From the NCBI GenBank assembly GCA_016209275.1, contig JACQWM010000052.1:1-62813 (forward strand): a stretch of DNA of 62,813 bases, in the 5' to 3' direction. Below the pieces are notes generated by a model. That model was given only the letters and a program-made list of their open reading frames with translations, ran no database searches and was not told the origin of the DNA. This document shows, in pieces, positions 51,651 to 61,008 of this stretch; the first letter of the stretch is position 1, and every line of letters starts with the position of its first letter. This DNA is from Candidatus Omnitrophota bacterium. GTDB lineage: Bacteria > Omnitrophota > Gorgyraeia > Aquiviventales > Aquiviventaceae. A program made the translations under genes and the position numbers.

Positions 51651-53618
51651 ATGGGTGTGCTCGAGACGATTGATCGGCCGGCGGATGTGAAGGCGCTCGC
51701 CGCGCCCCAGCTCCTCCGGCTCGCGCAGGAGATCCGCGCCACATTGATCGCGACGGTGGCCGAGCTCGGCGGCCATCTCGCCTCCAGCCTCGGCGCCGTG
51801 GAGTTGTGCCTCGCCCTGCATTACGTCTTCGAGGCGCCCGATGACCAGCTCGTCTGGGATATGGGGTATCAGGCGTTTGCCCATAAGCTGATCACCGGGC
51901 GCCGCAGCCGCTTCAACACGCTCAAACAGTTCGGCGGCCTCTCCGGATTCAACAATAAAGAGGAAAGCCCCTACGATCTGTTTACGACCGGGCATGGCGG
52001 CACCGCGCTGTCGACGGCGATGGGGCTGGCGATGGCGCGCGATCAGGTCAAGGGCAGCCGCCAGGTCATCGCGATCATCGGCGATGCGAGCTTAGGCGAA
52101 GGGATGGCGTTGGAAGCCCTGAACTATATCGGGCATGCCAAACCGAATCTCCTGGTGATTCTCAACGATAATCGCATGTCGATCGCCAAGCCGGTGGGGG
52201 GCTTAAGCCGCTACCTGAACCGCCTGATCACGAATCCCACCTACAATCGGCTGCGGCTCGACCTGAAGGAGATGGTCCAGCGTTTGCCGCATGGCGTCGC
52301 ACTGGTGCGGCTGGGCGATAAGATTGAGGAATCCCTTAAAGGGATGCTCGTCCCCGGCGTCGTCTTTGAAGAGCTCGGCTTTCGCTATATCGGGCCCATT
52401 GACGGCCACAATCTTCCGGAGCTGATCCGCACCCTGCGGAATGTCAAGCGGATCCGCGGGCCGATTCTGCTGCATGTCTCGACGCTGAAGGGCAAGGGGT
52501 ACCGGTTTGCCGAAGAGGATCCGGAGCGGTTTCACAAGACCGAGCCGTTTGACATTGCCACAGGACAACCAAGAGATGCTCAGGGCTCAGGGCTCAGGGC
52601 TCAGGGCAAAAACGCACGGCCCGCAGCCCGGAGCCCCGAGCCCCCAGCAACGTTTACCGAGGCCTTCAGCGATTCGCTCGTCCGTCTTGGCGAGGCGAAC
52701 AAGCGGTTGGTGGCGATCACCGCGGCGATGCCTGAGGGAACCGGTGTCGCAGCATTCGCGAAGCGCTTCCCGGGGCGCTGTGTCGATGTCGGCATGGCCG
52801 AGCAGCACGCCGTCGGATTGGCGGCGGGCTTAGCGCGCGGCGGGGCCCGGCCGGTCGTGGCCATCTACTCCACGTTCATGCAGCGCGCGTTTGATCAAAT
52901 CATGCATGAGATGTGCCTGCAGAACCTTCCAGTCACCCTCGCCCTGGATCGCGCCGGCCTGGTTGGGGAAGACGGGCCCACGCATCATGGCGTCTTCGAT
53001 CTCGCGTATCTTCGGGTGCTGCCCAACATCGCGGTGCTGTCGCCGAAAGATCCGGCGGAGTTATCACTGATGCTGCAGTGGTCGCTGCAGCAGGATCAGC
53101 CGGTGGCGATCCGCTACAGCCGCGGAGGGATCACCTGCGGGGAGCCGCTCGGCCGCCCGGGCAAGCTCCTCCTCGGCAAGTCCGAGCCGCTGCGGCAGGG
53201 CAAAGAGCTTGTACTGCTCGCCCTGGGCAGCATGGTCTATCCGGCCCTGGAGGTGGCGCGGCGGCTCGGCGAAGAGGGCATTGACGCCTCGGTGATCAAC
53301 GCGCGCTTTATCAAACCGCTGGATGCAGCGATGGTCAAGCATGCCGCCCAGATCGGCCGCCTCGTCACGCTCGAAGAAGCGCAGATCGCCGGTGGCTTCG
53401 GCAGCGCTGTCTCCGAGGCGCTGGATGCGCTGCAGGCGTCGGCCATCCCGCATCTGCGCATCGGCCTGCCCGATGGGTTTGTGGAGCACGGCAAGCGCCA
53501 TGAGCTCCTGCGCCAATGCGGGTTGGATCCGCACAGCCTCACCGTCCGCATCAAGGCGTGGCACCGTACGCTCGCTCCCACCCCGGACTCGCTCTTGCCT
53601 GAATCTTCGCTCACATGA
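51651..53618 (+). CDS. dxs: 1-deoxy-D-xylulose-5-phosphate synthase
   Basis: First enzyme of the MEP pathway; needs thiamine diphosphate. The 655 residues hold GHGGTALSTAMGLA, GDASLGEGMALEALN...NDNRMSI, the catalytic Glu region MAEQHAVGLAAGLA and a C-terminal transketolase domain. Between the PP and PYR domains (about residues 308-333) an extra Gly/Ala/Arg-rich linker is encoded by a gctcagg repeat. The stop overlaps the gltX start. Confidence 0.95.
   Translation: MGVLETIDRPADVKALAAPQLLRLAQEIRATLIATVAELGGHLASSLGAVELCLALHYVFEAPDDQLVWDMGYQAFAHKLITGRRSRFNTLKQFGGLSGFNNKEESPYDLFTTGHGGTALSTAMGLAMARDQVKGSRQVIAIIGDASLGEGMALEALNYIGHAKPNLLVILNDNRMSIAKPVGGLSRYLNRLITNPTYNRLRLDLKEMVQRLPHGVALVRLGDKIEESLKGMLVPGVVFEELGFRYIGPIDGHNLPELIRTLRNVKRIRGPILLHVSTLKGKGYRFAEEDPERFHKTEPFDIATGQPRDAQGSGLRAQGKNARPAARSPEPPATFTEAFSDSLVRLGEANKRLVAITAAMPEGTGVAAFAKRFPGRCVDVGMAEQHAVGLAAGLARGGARPVVAIYSTFMQRAFDQIMHEMCLQNLPVTLALDRAGLVGEDGPTHHGVFDLAYLRVLPNIAVLSPKDPAELSLMLQWSLQQDQPVAIRYSRGGITCGEPLGRPGKLLLGKSEPLRQGKELVLLALGSMVYPALEVARRLGEEGIDASVINARFIKPLDAAMVKHAAQIGRLVTLEEAQIAGGFGSAVSEALDALQASAIPHLRIGLPDGFVEHGKRHELLRQCGLDPHSLTVRIKAWHRTLAPTPDSLLPESSLT
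52578..52648. repeat. GCTCAGG heptamer inverted module inside dxs
   Basis: Four perfect gctcagg words (52578-52605), then gcagccc, ggagccc, cgagccc, ccagc (52623-52648) on the complementary theme. The whole module is in frame and adds a linker between two dxs domains. Confidence 0.9.
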
Positions 53619-54919
53619 GCGTGCGCGTGCGATTTGCTCCAAGCCCTACGGGAAAGCTTCACGTCGGATCGGCGCGGACCGCGCTCTTTAACTGGCTCTT
53701 TGCCAAACACCACCACGGCACCTTCATCCTGCGCATCGAAGATACCGATCAGAAGCGCTCCAACCCGGCGTTTCTCGAGGATATCTACGCCAGCCTGGCG
53801 TTTCTCGGCATTCAGGCCGATGAGGGGCCGGTGTTTCAAAGCCAGCGGCAGGCGATCTATCAGGAGCACGCGAAGAAGATGCTCTCGGCCGGTGCGGCCA
53901 TCGAGCGCGAGGGGGCCGTGGTCTTTCAGATCCCGCCGCAGCAGGTGACCTTTACGGATGCGCTGCGCGGCGATATCACCGTCGACACCAGCTTGTTTGA
54001 GACGCTGGTCATCATGAAGTCCGACGGTACGCCGACGTATAATTTCGCGTGTGTGGTGGATGATGCGCTGATGCGCGTCTCCCATGTCATTCGCGGCGAT
54101 GATCACATCGCCAACACGCCCAAGCAGGTGGTGCTGTATCAGGCCCTGGGATTTCCGCTGCCGGCCTTCGCCCATATTCCGCTGATCGTGGGTGCTGACC
54201 GCGCGCGGCTCTCCAAACGCTTGGGAGCGACGTCCGTTGAGGAATATCGCCAGGCCGGCTATCTGCCGGAGGCGGTGTTTAATTATCTGGCCCTGTTGGG
54301 CTGGGCGCCCGGCGGCAACCGCGAGTTCGTGCCGCCTGCGGAGATCATCCAGCTCTTTGATCTGGCCAAGGTGCGCAAATCGGCGGCCTACTTCGATCTG
54401 AAAAAACTGGACTGGCTCAACAGCCAATATATCAAGCAAACACCGGTGCCGAAGCTCGCCGAGATGCTGGCTCCGCGGCTCATCGCCAAAGGTCTGCTGC
54501 CGGCCGCCTATGACCGCGCATGGCTTGAGCAGGTTGCCGCGATCATCCATGATCGGCTGCGCGTGCTCGAAGATATCGAAGAAGAGCACGTGTTTTTCTT
54601 TCAGGACCCGCCGCAGTATCATGAGGAGGCGGTGGCGCAATTCCTCCGCCAAGACGGTGTTGGGCCCCGGTTGCTCGCACTGCGCGATCGCCTCAGCCGC
54701 CTGGCGTCATTTGACGCCGCGTCGATCGAGCAGGCCACGCGCGGGATGATTGCCGAGCAGCACTTCGCCTCGAAGGAGCTGATCCATCCGGTGCGCGTGG
54801 CGGTGACCGGCCGCGCCGTGAGTCCGCCGCTGTTTGAAGTGATGGCCGTGCTAGGGAAAGACAAAGTGCTCAAACGACTCGACGATGCGGCCACGACCCT
54901 TGCACTCGAACATGGATGA
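53615..54919 (+). CDS. gltX: Glutamyl-tRNA synthetase, compact form
   Basis: Charges tRNA-Glu (possibly also tRNA-Gln). The 434-residue protein has the HIGH-type region (APSPTGKLHVGSARTALFNWLF, by its ends), the SDGTPTYNFACVVDD segment, the KMSKS-type loop (RARLSKRLGATSV) and the helical anticodon-binding part. A stretch of about 40-50 residues that usually follows the HAQKL helix and carries the zinc-ligand Cys residues (CYCTPEEL region) is missing. The ATG at 53615 overlaps the dxs stop. Confidence 0.93.
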   Translation: MSVRVRFAPSPTGKLHVGSARTALFNWLFAKHHHGTFILRIEDTDQKRSNPAFLEDIYASLAFLGIQADEGPVFQSQRQAIYQEHAKKMLSAGAAIEREGAVVFQIPPQQVTFTDALRGDITVDTSLFETLVIMKSDGTPTYNFACVVDDALMRVSHVIRGDDHIANTPKQVVLYQALGFPLPAFAHIPLIVGADRARLSKRLGATSVEEYRQAGYLPEAVFNYLALLGWAPGGNREFVPPAEIIQLFDLAKVRKSAAYFDLKKLDWLNSQYIKQTPVPKLAEMLAPRLIAKGLLPAAYDRAWLEQVAAIIHDRLRVLEDIEEEHVFFFQDPPQYHEEAVAQFLRQDGVGPRLLALRDRLSRLASFDAASIEQATRGMIAEQHFASKELIHPVRVAVTGRAVSPPLFEVMAVLGKDKVLKRLDDAATTLALEHG

Positions 54920-55259
54920 GCGGCGCGCGAGCATTCGGATTCAGGTTCCGGTGATGGTGGAATTTCCCAATCCCGCGACCATGAAAACCGAGCGCAGCTT
55001 CACGCAGGATGTGAGCGAAACCGGCCTGCGGTTTCCCACGACGGTGAAACTGTCGGTCGGGCAGCAGCTGCCCCTGGCCCTGCAGATGCCGTTTTCGAAC
55101 GCGACGATGCACGCGACCGGCGAGGTCATGTGGATCCGGGAAGTGGCGCGCCTGGGGGAGATTCAGTATGAGGTAGGCGTGCGCTTCCGCTGGATCGAGG
55201 ATCCCGACCGCCAGCGCCTCAACCGCCACCTCCTCGATCTCTTCCGCCGCCGCGTGTGA
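54912..55259 (+). CDS. Small PilZ domain protein
   Basis: 115 residues: MDERRASIRIQVPVMVEF with the RR-x3-R patch, QDVSETGLRF (the D-x-S-x-x-G motif), GEVMWIRE and GVRFRWIED, consistent with a single PilZ c-di-GMP-binding domain. It overlaps gltX by 8 bp. Second PilZ gene in the window, with a GEMM-I riboswitch elsewhere. Confidence 0.85.
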   Translation: MDERRASIRIQVPVMVEFPNPATMKTERSFTQDVSETGLRFPTTVKLSVGQQLPLALQMPFSNATMHATGEVMWIREVARLGEIQYEVGVRFRWIEDPDRQRLNRHLLDLFRRRV

Positions 55260-55269
55260 TATACTAACC

Positions 55270-55359
55270 CGATATCAGATATGAAAAGCCCATTTCATAT
55301 CTGATATTGCCTATGATAGAGCCATATCAGATATCAAAAGGCTCAATCATATCTGATAT
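55270..55359. repeat. Two GATATCA-type hairpins (copies 5 and 6)
   Basis: Copy 5 has arms 55270-55286 and 55293-55308 (one G-T pair at the end). Copy 6 has arms atatcagatat 55324-55334 and atatctgatat 55349-55359. They are back to back between the PilZ gene and tRNA-Gln. Confidence 0.85.
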
Positions 55360-55373
55360 TGCCTTCGCGACAA

Positions 55374-55447
55374 TGCCCTGTCGTCTAATGGTAGGACACG
55401 TGACTCTGGATCACGTTATCCTGGTTCGAGTCCAGGCGGGGCAGCCA
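55374..55447 (+). tRNA. tRNA-Gln (CTG anticodon)
   Basis: A 74-nt gene folds as a tRNA: acceptor TGCCCTG/CGGGGCA, D arm with GTCTAATGGTAGGAC, anticodon stem CGTGA/TCACG with loop CTCTGGA (anticodon CTG), T arm CCTGG/CCAGG with TTCGAGT, discriminator G and encoded CCA. Its 3' end is duplicated at 57165-57191. Confidence 0.95.
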
Positions 55448-55459
55448 ACTTGATGTCTC
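55433..55459. repeat. tRNA-proximal direct repeat (attL-like)
   Basis: CAGGCGGGGCAGCCAACTTG followed by n-TGTCTC occurs here, spanning the tRNA-Gln 3' end, and again at 57165-57191 (20 bp identical, then one mismatch and six more matches). Confidence 0.85.
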
Positions 55460-55587
55460 CCACAGCGGCTCCGATTCCCATCGGGGTGGCGTCGTCGTTT
55501 CCTAGCGTTGAGGAAATTTTTTCTGAGGGGAATTTTCGCTTTCGGGGTCCTACCGCCCTTGCTACAATTTGTCAGTTGGAGTAGGCG

Positions 55588-57038
55588 ATGGAGCTGGCAG
55601 AACAGCAGGACGTACTGAAGAACATTTTAGATATTCCGGTGGAGACGCAGACGATTGAGTTCAAGCGTCTTTCTGGCGACGCAGTAGTATCCAAGACGGT
55701 GGAAACGGTTGTGGCCATGACGAATACCGATGGCGGCGTCGTGATCTTGGGCATTGATGACCCGGTGACGACGCGGCTGAAAGGTGTTGATCGCATCTTC
55801 GGCATCGAGGAAGGCATCGACATGTTTGATGCCATCGGGCGAGAGATCCAGCGCATTGTCCCACCCCTGGTCGGCGTGTGGCCGCCAGCCATCCTTCCTG
55901 TGCCCCAGCGAGACACACGGGTCGGGCTGGTGTTTGTCCCGAAAGCGGTGGACAACTTCCATTCAGTGAATAATCACGTGCATGTCCGCGCCGAGCGGGG
56001 CAACAAGCAATTGACGGCGCATGAAGTGGTGAAATTTGCCTACGCGAAAGGCTTTGAGAAGGCCGATACGAAACTGGTGGCAGTGGAGTTCTCGCTGCTG
56101 AAGACGAGGTGTTTCGATGAGTGGAGGGAAGCCCGCCGTCTCAACGGGGGGGCGCTTGACGCCGTGTTGGAAAAGACGGGGCTGGCGCGTCGTGACGACC
56201 ACGGGATGTTGCAACCGACGCTGGCGGCGGTGTTGTTATTTGCCGACTCCCCCAACGATTTGACGGAGACCAAATGCACCATCCGGGTCTTTCAATACCG
56301 CGGCACCATTGAGAATATCGGCGAGACCCCGAATTTGATCGGCCTGCCAAGGACCATCGGCGGCCCGCTCATCCAACAAATCCACGAGGCCCACGACTAT
56401 GTGCTCACCCTGCTGCGCGCCGGCATCAAGATGTCCTCCGGGTTCAGGGCGCTCTATCAGATTCCGGAACGAGCCGTCAAGGAGGCCATCACCAATGCGG
56501 TTATCCACCGCGATTATCACATGAAACGGGACATCGAGGTTAAGATCTACGAAGATCGCGTGGAATCGAGAGCCCTGGGTTATTCCCGTCCAATATCACC
56601 CGCACGAATATCGGTTGGGTGCGCGCCGAGAGCTATCGCAACGATCTCTTGGTTAAACACCTGCGGGAGTTTCCCTCACCGCCCAACCTCGATCAGAACG
56701 AAGGTGTGCGCGCCATGCGGCATGACATGGCCGACAAACATCTCTACCCGCCGGTCTTTCTGACGTATCCCATCCTGGCGGATTCGGTCAGGGTAGTACT
56801 GCTCAATGAGTACCGTGCGACCGAATGGGAAAAGATCAGCGGGTATCTAAAGGAGCATAAATACATTACGAATGAGGAAGCGCGACAGGCGACCGGCGTC
56901 GTGCAACGGGATAAGATGAGTTACATGTTGAAAAAATGGGTCGCTCAGGGTTCGCTCATCAAGATCGTTCCACCCAGCGGTTTCGTGCGTGGCACGAAGT
57001 ACAAGTTGCCCGATGCTCAGGAGGTGAAAAACCCCTGA
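55588..57038 (+). pseudogene. Frameshifted AlbA-type ATPase/HTH regulator gene
   Basis: The first frame (55588 to about 56567) encodes an AlbA_2-type N-terminal domain (IEFKRLSGDAVVSKTVETVVAMTNTDGG, by its ends, with VILGIDD) and the GHKL-like/ATPase core up to EDRVE. The natural continuation SPGLFPSNITRTNIGWVRAE is in another frame starting near 56568, which then runs to 57038 and ends in a winged-helix region (EEARQATGVVQRDKMSYML). Joined, the ~480-residue product fits the COG2865 family. The shift is two extra bases or one missing base near 56566. It is the only gene in the tRNA-linked insert. Confidence 0.85.
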
Positions 57039-57164
57039 GCCTGGTACGTCGAATGCTTCATTCCGAGTGAAACATAACACAATGCATATCAATAGGTTAT
57101 GACGATGTTACATGGAATACCGAGGAGACCGGCTACCGAACAGCAATCTCGGTTAGCCCGCCAT

Positions 57165-57191
57165 CAGGCGGGGCAGCCAACTTGGTGTCTC
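57165..57191. repeat. Distal direct repeat (attR-like)
   Basis: Second copy of the tRNA-Gln 3' end sequence, 1.73 kb from the first. No full tRNA is present here; only the last ~16 bases are tRNA-like. The rest of 57039-57164 shows no gene. Confidence 0.8.
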
Positions 57192-57216
57192 TTATAGTCA
57201 AGATAAAACGAGCGAG

Positions 57217-58230
57217 ATGACGCCGTCACAGCAGACTCTCCGTTTCCTTGGGATCGCGGTGTTCATTGCGAGCGGCTGGGTGATGTTCGGCAGCCGCTTG
57301 GGCGCGGCGATGCCGCGGCCCGCGGGGCTACCACGCGACATCAGCTGCACCTATCGTACGCAGATGGGTCGCCTCCCCCGCGACGCGCGGCAAATCCGCG
57401 TGTGGATTCCCCTGGCAAAGACCGGCCGAGAGCAGCGCATCCTCGCGCGCGAGATCCATTCTCCCGTGGCCTACACTATTGCGCAGGACCCCGACTACGG
57501 GAACGACATCCTGCATGTGGCATTGCAGCCCCCGATTCCCGAGCAGCTGGAGATTGCGGTCGACTACCGCGCGCGGCTCTTCGGCGGGGAGACCGCCGCG
57601 GTGGATGCCTCGCCGACCCCAGAGGAGCTTCAGCGCAGCCTTCGGCCCAGCGGGCTAGTGATCGTCGATGAGGAGGTGCGCGCCAGAGCCAGACAGGCGG
57701 CCGCTGGACGGTTGACCTTGGCGGGACAGGCGCGGGGCATTTACGATGCGGTCCGCCAGGCCATGGTCTACGATAAAACCGTGCCGGGCTGGGGCCGGGG
57801 CGACACGCGCCGGGCCTGCGCGCTGGGCAGGGGCAATTGCACCGACTTCCACTCCCTCTTCATTTCCATGGCGTGCGCGCAGCAGATCCCCGCTCGATTC
57901 AAGATCGGGTTCGTCATTCCTGAAGCGCCCTCAGGGATTGTTCCCGGCTATCACTGCTGGGCGGAGTTCTATGCGCAGGGACGAGGCTGGGTGCCGGTGG
58001 ATGCCTCGGAGGCCTGGAAGCACCCGGAGCTGGCGGACTACTACTTCGGGGCACATGATTCTCGCCGGTTTCTGATCAGCACAGGGCGGGACATCCGGCT
58101 CATCCCCGCGCAGGAGGGCGAGCCGGTGAACATATTCTTCGCTCCGTATGTAGAAATCGATGGGCAAGCGTCTTCGGATGTGGGCGTCGAGGTCCGGTTT
58201 TCGGACCTTCAACAGGGGAGGACGACATGA
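57217..58230 (+). CDS. Secreted transglutaminase-like protein
   Basis: 337 residues with an N-terminal signal (hydrophobic residues 8-32) and a transglutaminase-like core: Cys in GRGNCTDFHSLF, His in GYHCWAEFYAQG and Asp in PVDASEA form the Cys-His-Asp triad. It may act as a protease, peptidase or amidase in the envelope. It overlaps the next gene by 4 bp. Confidence 0.85.
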   Translation: MTPSQQTLRFLGIAVFIASGWVMFGSRLGAAMPRPAGLPRDISCTYRTQMGRLPRDARQIRVWIPLAKTGREQRILAREIHSPVAYTIAQDPDYGNDILHVALQPPIPEQLEIAVDYRARLFGGETAAVDASPTPEELQRSLRPSGLVIVDEEVRARARQAAAGRLTLAGQARGIYDAVRQAMVYDKTVPGWGRGDTRRACALGRGNCTDFHSLFISMACAQQIPARFKIGFVIPEAPSGIVPGYHCWAEFYAQGRGWVPVDASEAWKHPELADYYFGAHDSRRFLISTGRDIRLIPAQEGEPVNIFFAPYVEIDGQASSDVGVEVRFSDLQQGRTT

Positions 58231-58727
58231 GGTGCCGGACGGTCCATGGGTTCGTGGTCATCGGGGTGAGCGGGCTCTTGGGCGTGGCGAGTTCTGTCGG
58301 TGCCGCGGAACATGGCGGCAAGGAGCATGGAGGTGCCGCGCACGAGCATGGGGGCCAGGCGGTCAGCGCCGAGCCATCGGCGGAGCAGATTCGCCAAACG
58401 ATTCAGCAGCACGTGCAGGGGATCGCCACGGAGCAAGGCACGTTTTCGATCGATGATCCGGTGACCGGGACCACGCGCAATTTGGAGTTTGTGCGAGTCC
58501 ACGATCGCGTCGGCAAGACCGGCGACCTCTACTATTCCTGCACCGACATGCGCGACACGCAGACCGGCGAAGTGCTGGATCTTGATTTCGATGTCGAGGC
58601 GACCGGTGAGCAACTCAAGGTTGTTGATCAACGTATCCACAAAGTCGAGGGCCAGGCGCGCTATACCTATGACGAGCAGGACAACCGCATCCCGGTGAGT
58701 TCGCCGGACAGCGGCGCCCTCCAGTGA
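58227..58727 (+). CDS. His-rich secreted hypothetical protein (166 aa)
   Basis: A signal peptide (to about residue 26, VGAAEHGG) is followed by a His/Gly-rich stretch ([16 protein letters not shown]) that could bind metal, then a small acidic domain with [21 protein letters not shown]. No family recognised. It is co-directional with, and overlaps, the transglutaminase gene. Confidence 0.7.
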   Translation: MRCRTVHGFVVIGVSGLLGVASSVGAAEHGGKEHGGAAHEHGGQAVSAEPSAEQIRQTIQQHVQGIATEQGTFSIDDPVTGTTRNLEFVRVHDRVGKTGDLYYSCTDMRDTQTGEVLDLDFDVEATGEQLKVVDQRIHKVEGQARYTYDEQDNRIPVSSPDSGALQ

Positions 58728-58740
58728 CGATGCGCGGCGG

Positions 58741-61008
58741 ATGCCCTCGAAGCGAGCGCGGCCGGATCTCGGCCTGCTGCTGGTGTTGTTGAGCGCCGCC
58801 CTGGTGTCGTGCGGGTGTCTGCCTGCCCGCCCCGAGCGTGGCGAGGCAGGCGGGCCTGCCGCGTCTTCGTCGAGGAACCCAGCAGCGATGTCACGACCCC
58901 ATCCGGAACAGCAACCCAACCGGCTCATCCGCGAGAAGAGTCCCTATCTTCTGCAGCACGCCTATAATCCGGTAGATTGGTATCCGTGGGGTGAAGAGGC
59001 GTTTGCCAAAGCGGCGCGTGAAGATAAACCAATCTTCCTATCGGTCGGCTACTCGACCTGCTATTGGTGCCATGTCATGGAGCAGGAGTCCTTCGAGAAC
59101 CCTGAGGTCGCCACGGTGATGAACGACACCGTGGTCGCCATCAAGGTCGACCGGGAGGAGCGGCCGGACATCGACGCGATTTACATGACGGCCGTGCAGG
59201 CCATGACCGGCTCCGGCGGCTGGCCGATGAGCGTGTTTCTCACCCCTGAGGGCAAGCCCTTTTGGGGCGGGACGTACATTCCGCCAGAGGAGCGGTTCGG
59301 TCGTCCGGGATTCACCACGATCCTCAGCTCGATCAGCGACGCCTGGAAGATCAAGCGGGCTGAGATCCTTCAATCCAGTCAGTCGCTCACTCAGGCCATC
59401 CAAGCCAGTGCCCAGGCCGACCCCTCGGCTTCCGTGACAAGGGCGGTGATCGAGCGCGCCGCAACGCAGCTGGCTCAGCAGTACGATCCGGCGCATGGCG
59501 GCTTTGGCTCCGCCCCAAAGTTTCCACGCAGCCATAGCCTCTCGTTCTTGCTGCGGGTCTGGTCTCACCACCACGATCCCGCCACGCTCGAGATGGTGGA
59601 AACGACGCTGAAGGCGATGGCCCGAGGCGGCATCCATGACCAGCTCGGCGGCGGCTTCCACCGCTACTCCACCGATGAGCAGTGGCTCGTGCCGCATTTT
59701 GAAAAGATGCTCTACGACCAAGCGCTGCTGGCCCGCACGTACCTCGAAGCGTATCAAGTAACGGGCAAGGCCCAGTACGCTGACACGGCCCGCGACATCT
59801 TCGAATACGTCCTGCGTGACATGCGCGACCGAGCCACCATCGGGGTGGCGAAGGAAGTGCCGCGTGCCGCTGGGCACGCGGCCGATGCCACCGGGGCGTT
59901 TCACTCCGCGGAAGATGCGGGCGAGGTCGGCAAGGAGGGCGACTACTACGTCTGGACGCCGCAGGAAATCGACGCCGCGCTGAGCCCAGAAGATGCTGCG
60001 CTCGTCAAACGGTTTTACGGGGTCACTCCGGGTGGTAACTTCGAGCATGGCACGACGATTCTCTCCATCGTCGCGCCGATCGAACGTGTGCCGGCGCTGA
60101 AGGCGGCACGGGGCAAACTCCTCGCGGTCCGAAACGAGCGTCAGCGGCCGCATCGGGATGATAAGATTCTTACCGATTGGAACGGGCTCATGATCGGCGC
60201 ACTGGCCTACGGGGCCCGGGTGCTGGATGAGCCGCGCTATGCCCAAGCGGCTCGCGAGACGGCTAGCTTCCTCGTGGAACGACTGCAGGAAAATGGCCGG
60301 TTGCTGCACCGCTACCGCGACGGCGAAGCCTCCATTCCCGCGTTCTTGGATGACTACGCGTTTCTCAGTTGGGGGCTGTTGGACCTCTATGAGGCGACGT
60401 TCGAAACGCGATGGCTGGCGGAGGCGAAGCGGCTCACGCAGGAGATGACCCGGCTCTTCTGGGACGACAAGGCCGGCGGTTTCTTCTTCAGCGGCGACCA
60501 GAATGAGCGGCTCATCGCGCAGACCAAGGAACTCTACGATGGAGCGCTGCCCTCCGGCAATTCGGTTGCGGCACTCGTTCTCGTGCGTTTGGGCCAACTC
60601 ACCATGGACAAGGAGCTCCAGCGCCACGCGGAGTGGCTGCTCCAGGCATTCGCTGGCCAGGTCAGCCAGGCCCCCCACGCCTTTCCACAGTTGTTGATCG
60701 CGATGGACGTTTGGCTCGGCCCCTCGCAGGAAATCGTGATCGCTGGCGATCCAGCCTCGGCAGATACCCAGCAGATGCTCCGCGCCGTCTACGGGCGATT
60801 TCTCCCCCGCGCGGTGCTGGCGGTGCATCCGGTCGGCGGGGCCGCCCACGCGGTCGAGGCGCTTGTTCCGTTCATCAAGGCGCAGAACCCGCTTCAAGGC
60901 AAGGCGACCGCGTACGTCTGCGAGAACGACGTCTGCAACCTTCCCACAACTGAGCTCTCCACGCTGATCAAGTTCCTCGAGCATCCGCGCGGACATCAAG
61001 GCTCTTGA
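58741..61008 (+). CDS. DUF255 thioredoxin-domain lipoprotein (SSP411/YyaL-like)
   Basis: 755 residues. An N-terminal lipoprotein-type signal ([12 protein letters not shown]) is followed from about residue 60 by the DUF255 thioredoxin-like domain ([20 protein letters not shown] by its ends; [16 protein letters not shown] with [24 protein letters not shown]) and a large alpha/alpha-barrel domain ([24 protein letters not shown] by its ends; [17 protein letters not shown]). Function of the family is unsettled. A ccgagcgtggcgagg hairpin lies within the signal-encoding part. Confidence 0.9.
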   Translation: MPSKRARPDLGLLLVLLSAALVSCGCLPARPERGEAGGPAASSSRNPAAMSRPHPEQQPNRLIREKSPYLLQHAYNPVDWYPWGEEAFAKAAREDKPIFLSVGYSTCYWCHVMEQESFENPEVATVMNDTVVAIKVDREERPDIDAIYMTAVQAMTGSGGWPMSVFLTPEGKPFWGGTYIPPEERFGRPGFTTILSSISDAWKIKRAEILQSSQSLTQAIQASAQADPSASVTRAVIERAATQLAQQYDPAHGGFGSAPKFPRSHSLSFLLRVWSHHHDPATLEMVETTLKAMARGGIHDQLGGGFHRYSTDEQWLVPHFEKMLYDQALLARTYLEAYQVTGKAQYADTARDIFEYVLRDMRDRATIGVAKEVPRAAGHAADATGAFHSAEDAGEVGKEGDYYVWTPQEIDAALSPEDAALVKRFYGVTPGGNFEHGTTILSIVAPIERVPALKAARGKLLAVRNERQRPHRDDKILTDWNGLMIGALAYGARVLDEPRYAQAARETASFLVERLQENGRLLHRYRDGEASIPAFLDDYAFLSWGLLDLYEATFETRWLAEAKRLTQEMTRLFWDDKAGGFFFSGDQNERLIAQTKELYDGALPSGNSVAALVLVRLGQLTMDKELQRHAEWLLQAFAGQVSQAPHAFPQLLIAMDVWLGPSQEIVIAGDPASADTQQMLRAVYGRFLPRAVLAVHPVGGAAHAVEALVPFIKAQNPLQGKATAYVCENDVCNLPTTELSTLIKFLEHPRGHQGS
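58821..58851. repeat. REP-like hairpin inside the DUF255 gene
   Basis: gcctgcc (58821-58827) pairs with ggcaggc (58845-58851) around a cgagcgtggcg core. It is in frame and adds [10 protein letters not shown] between the lipobox and the domain. Confidence 0.6.

Noticed and set aside
2641-52648. CRISPR array among the tandem heptamers
   Set aside because: The units are 7-8 bp and directly abut each other without spacers, and no cas genes are present.
53237-54652. 471-aa minus-strand frame across dxs/gltX
   Set aside because: Antisense shadow of two clear enzymes on the + strand.
56560-56570. Programmed -1 frameshift in the AlbA gene
   Set aside because: No slippery heptamer or downstream pseudoknot is visible; a mutation or sequencing error is simpler.
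57140-57191. Second tRNA-Gln gene
   Set aside because: Only the 3' end sequence is present; no D arm or anticodon arm can be formed upstream.
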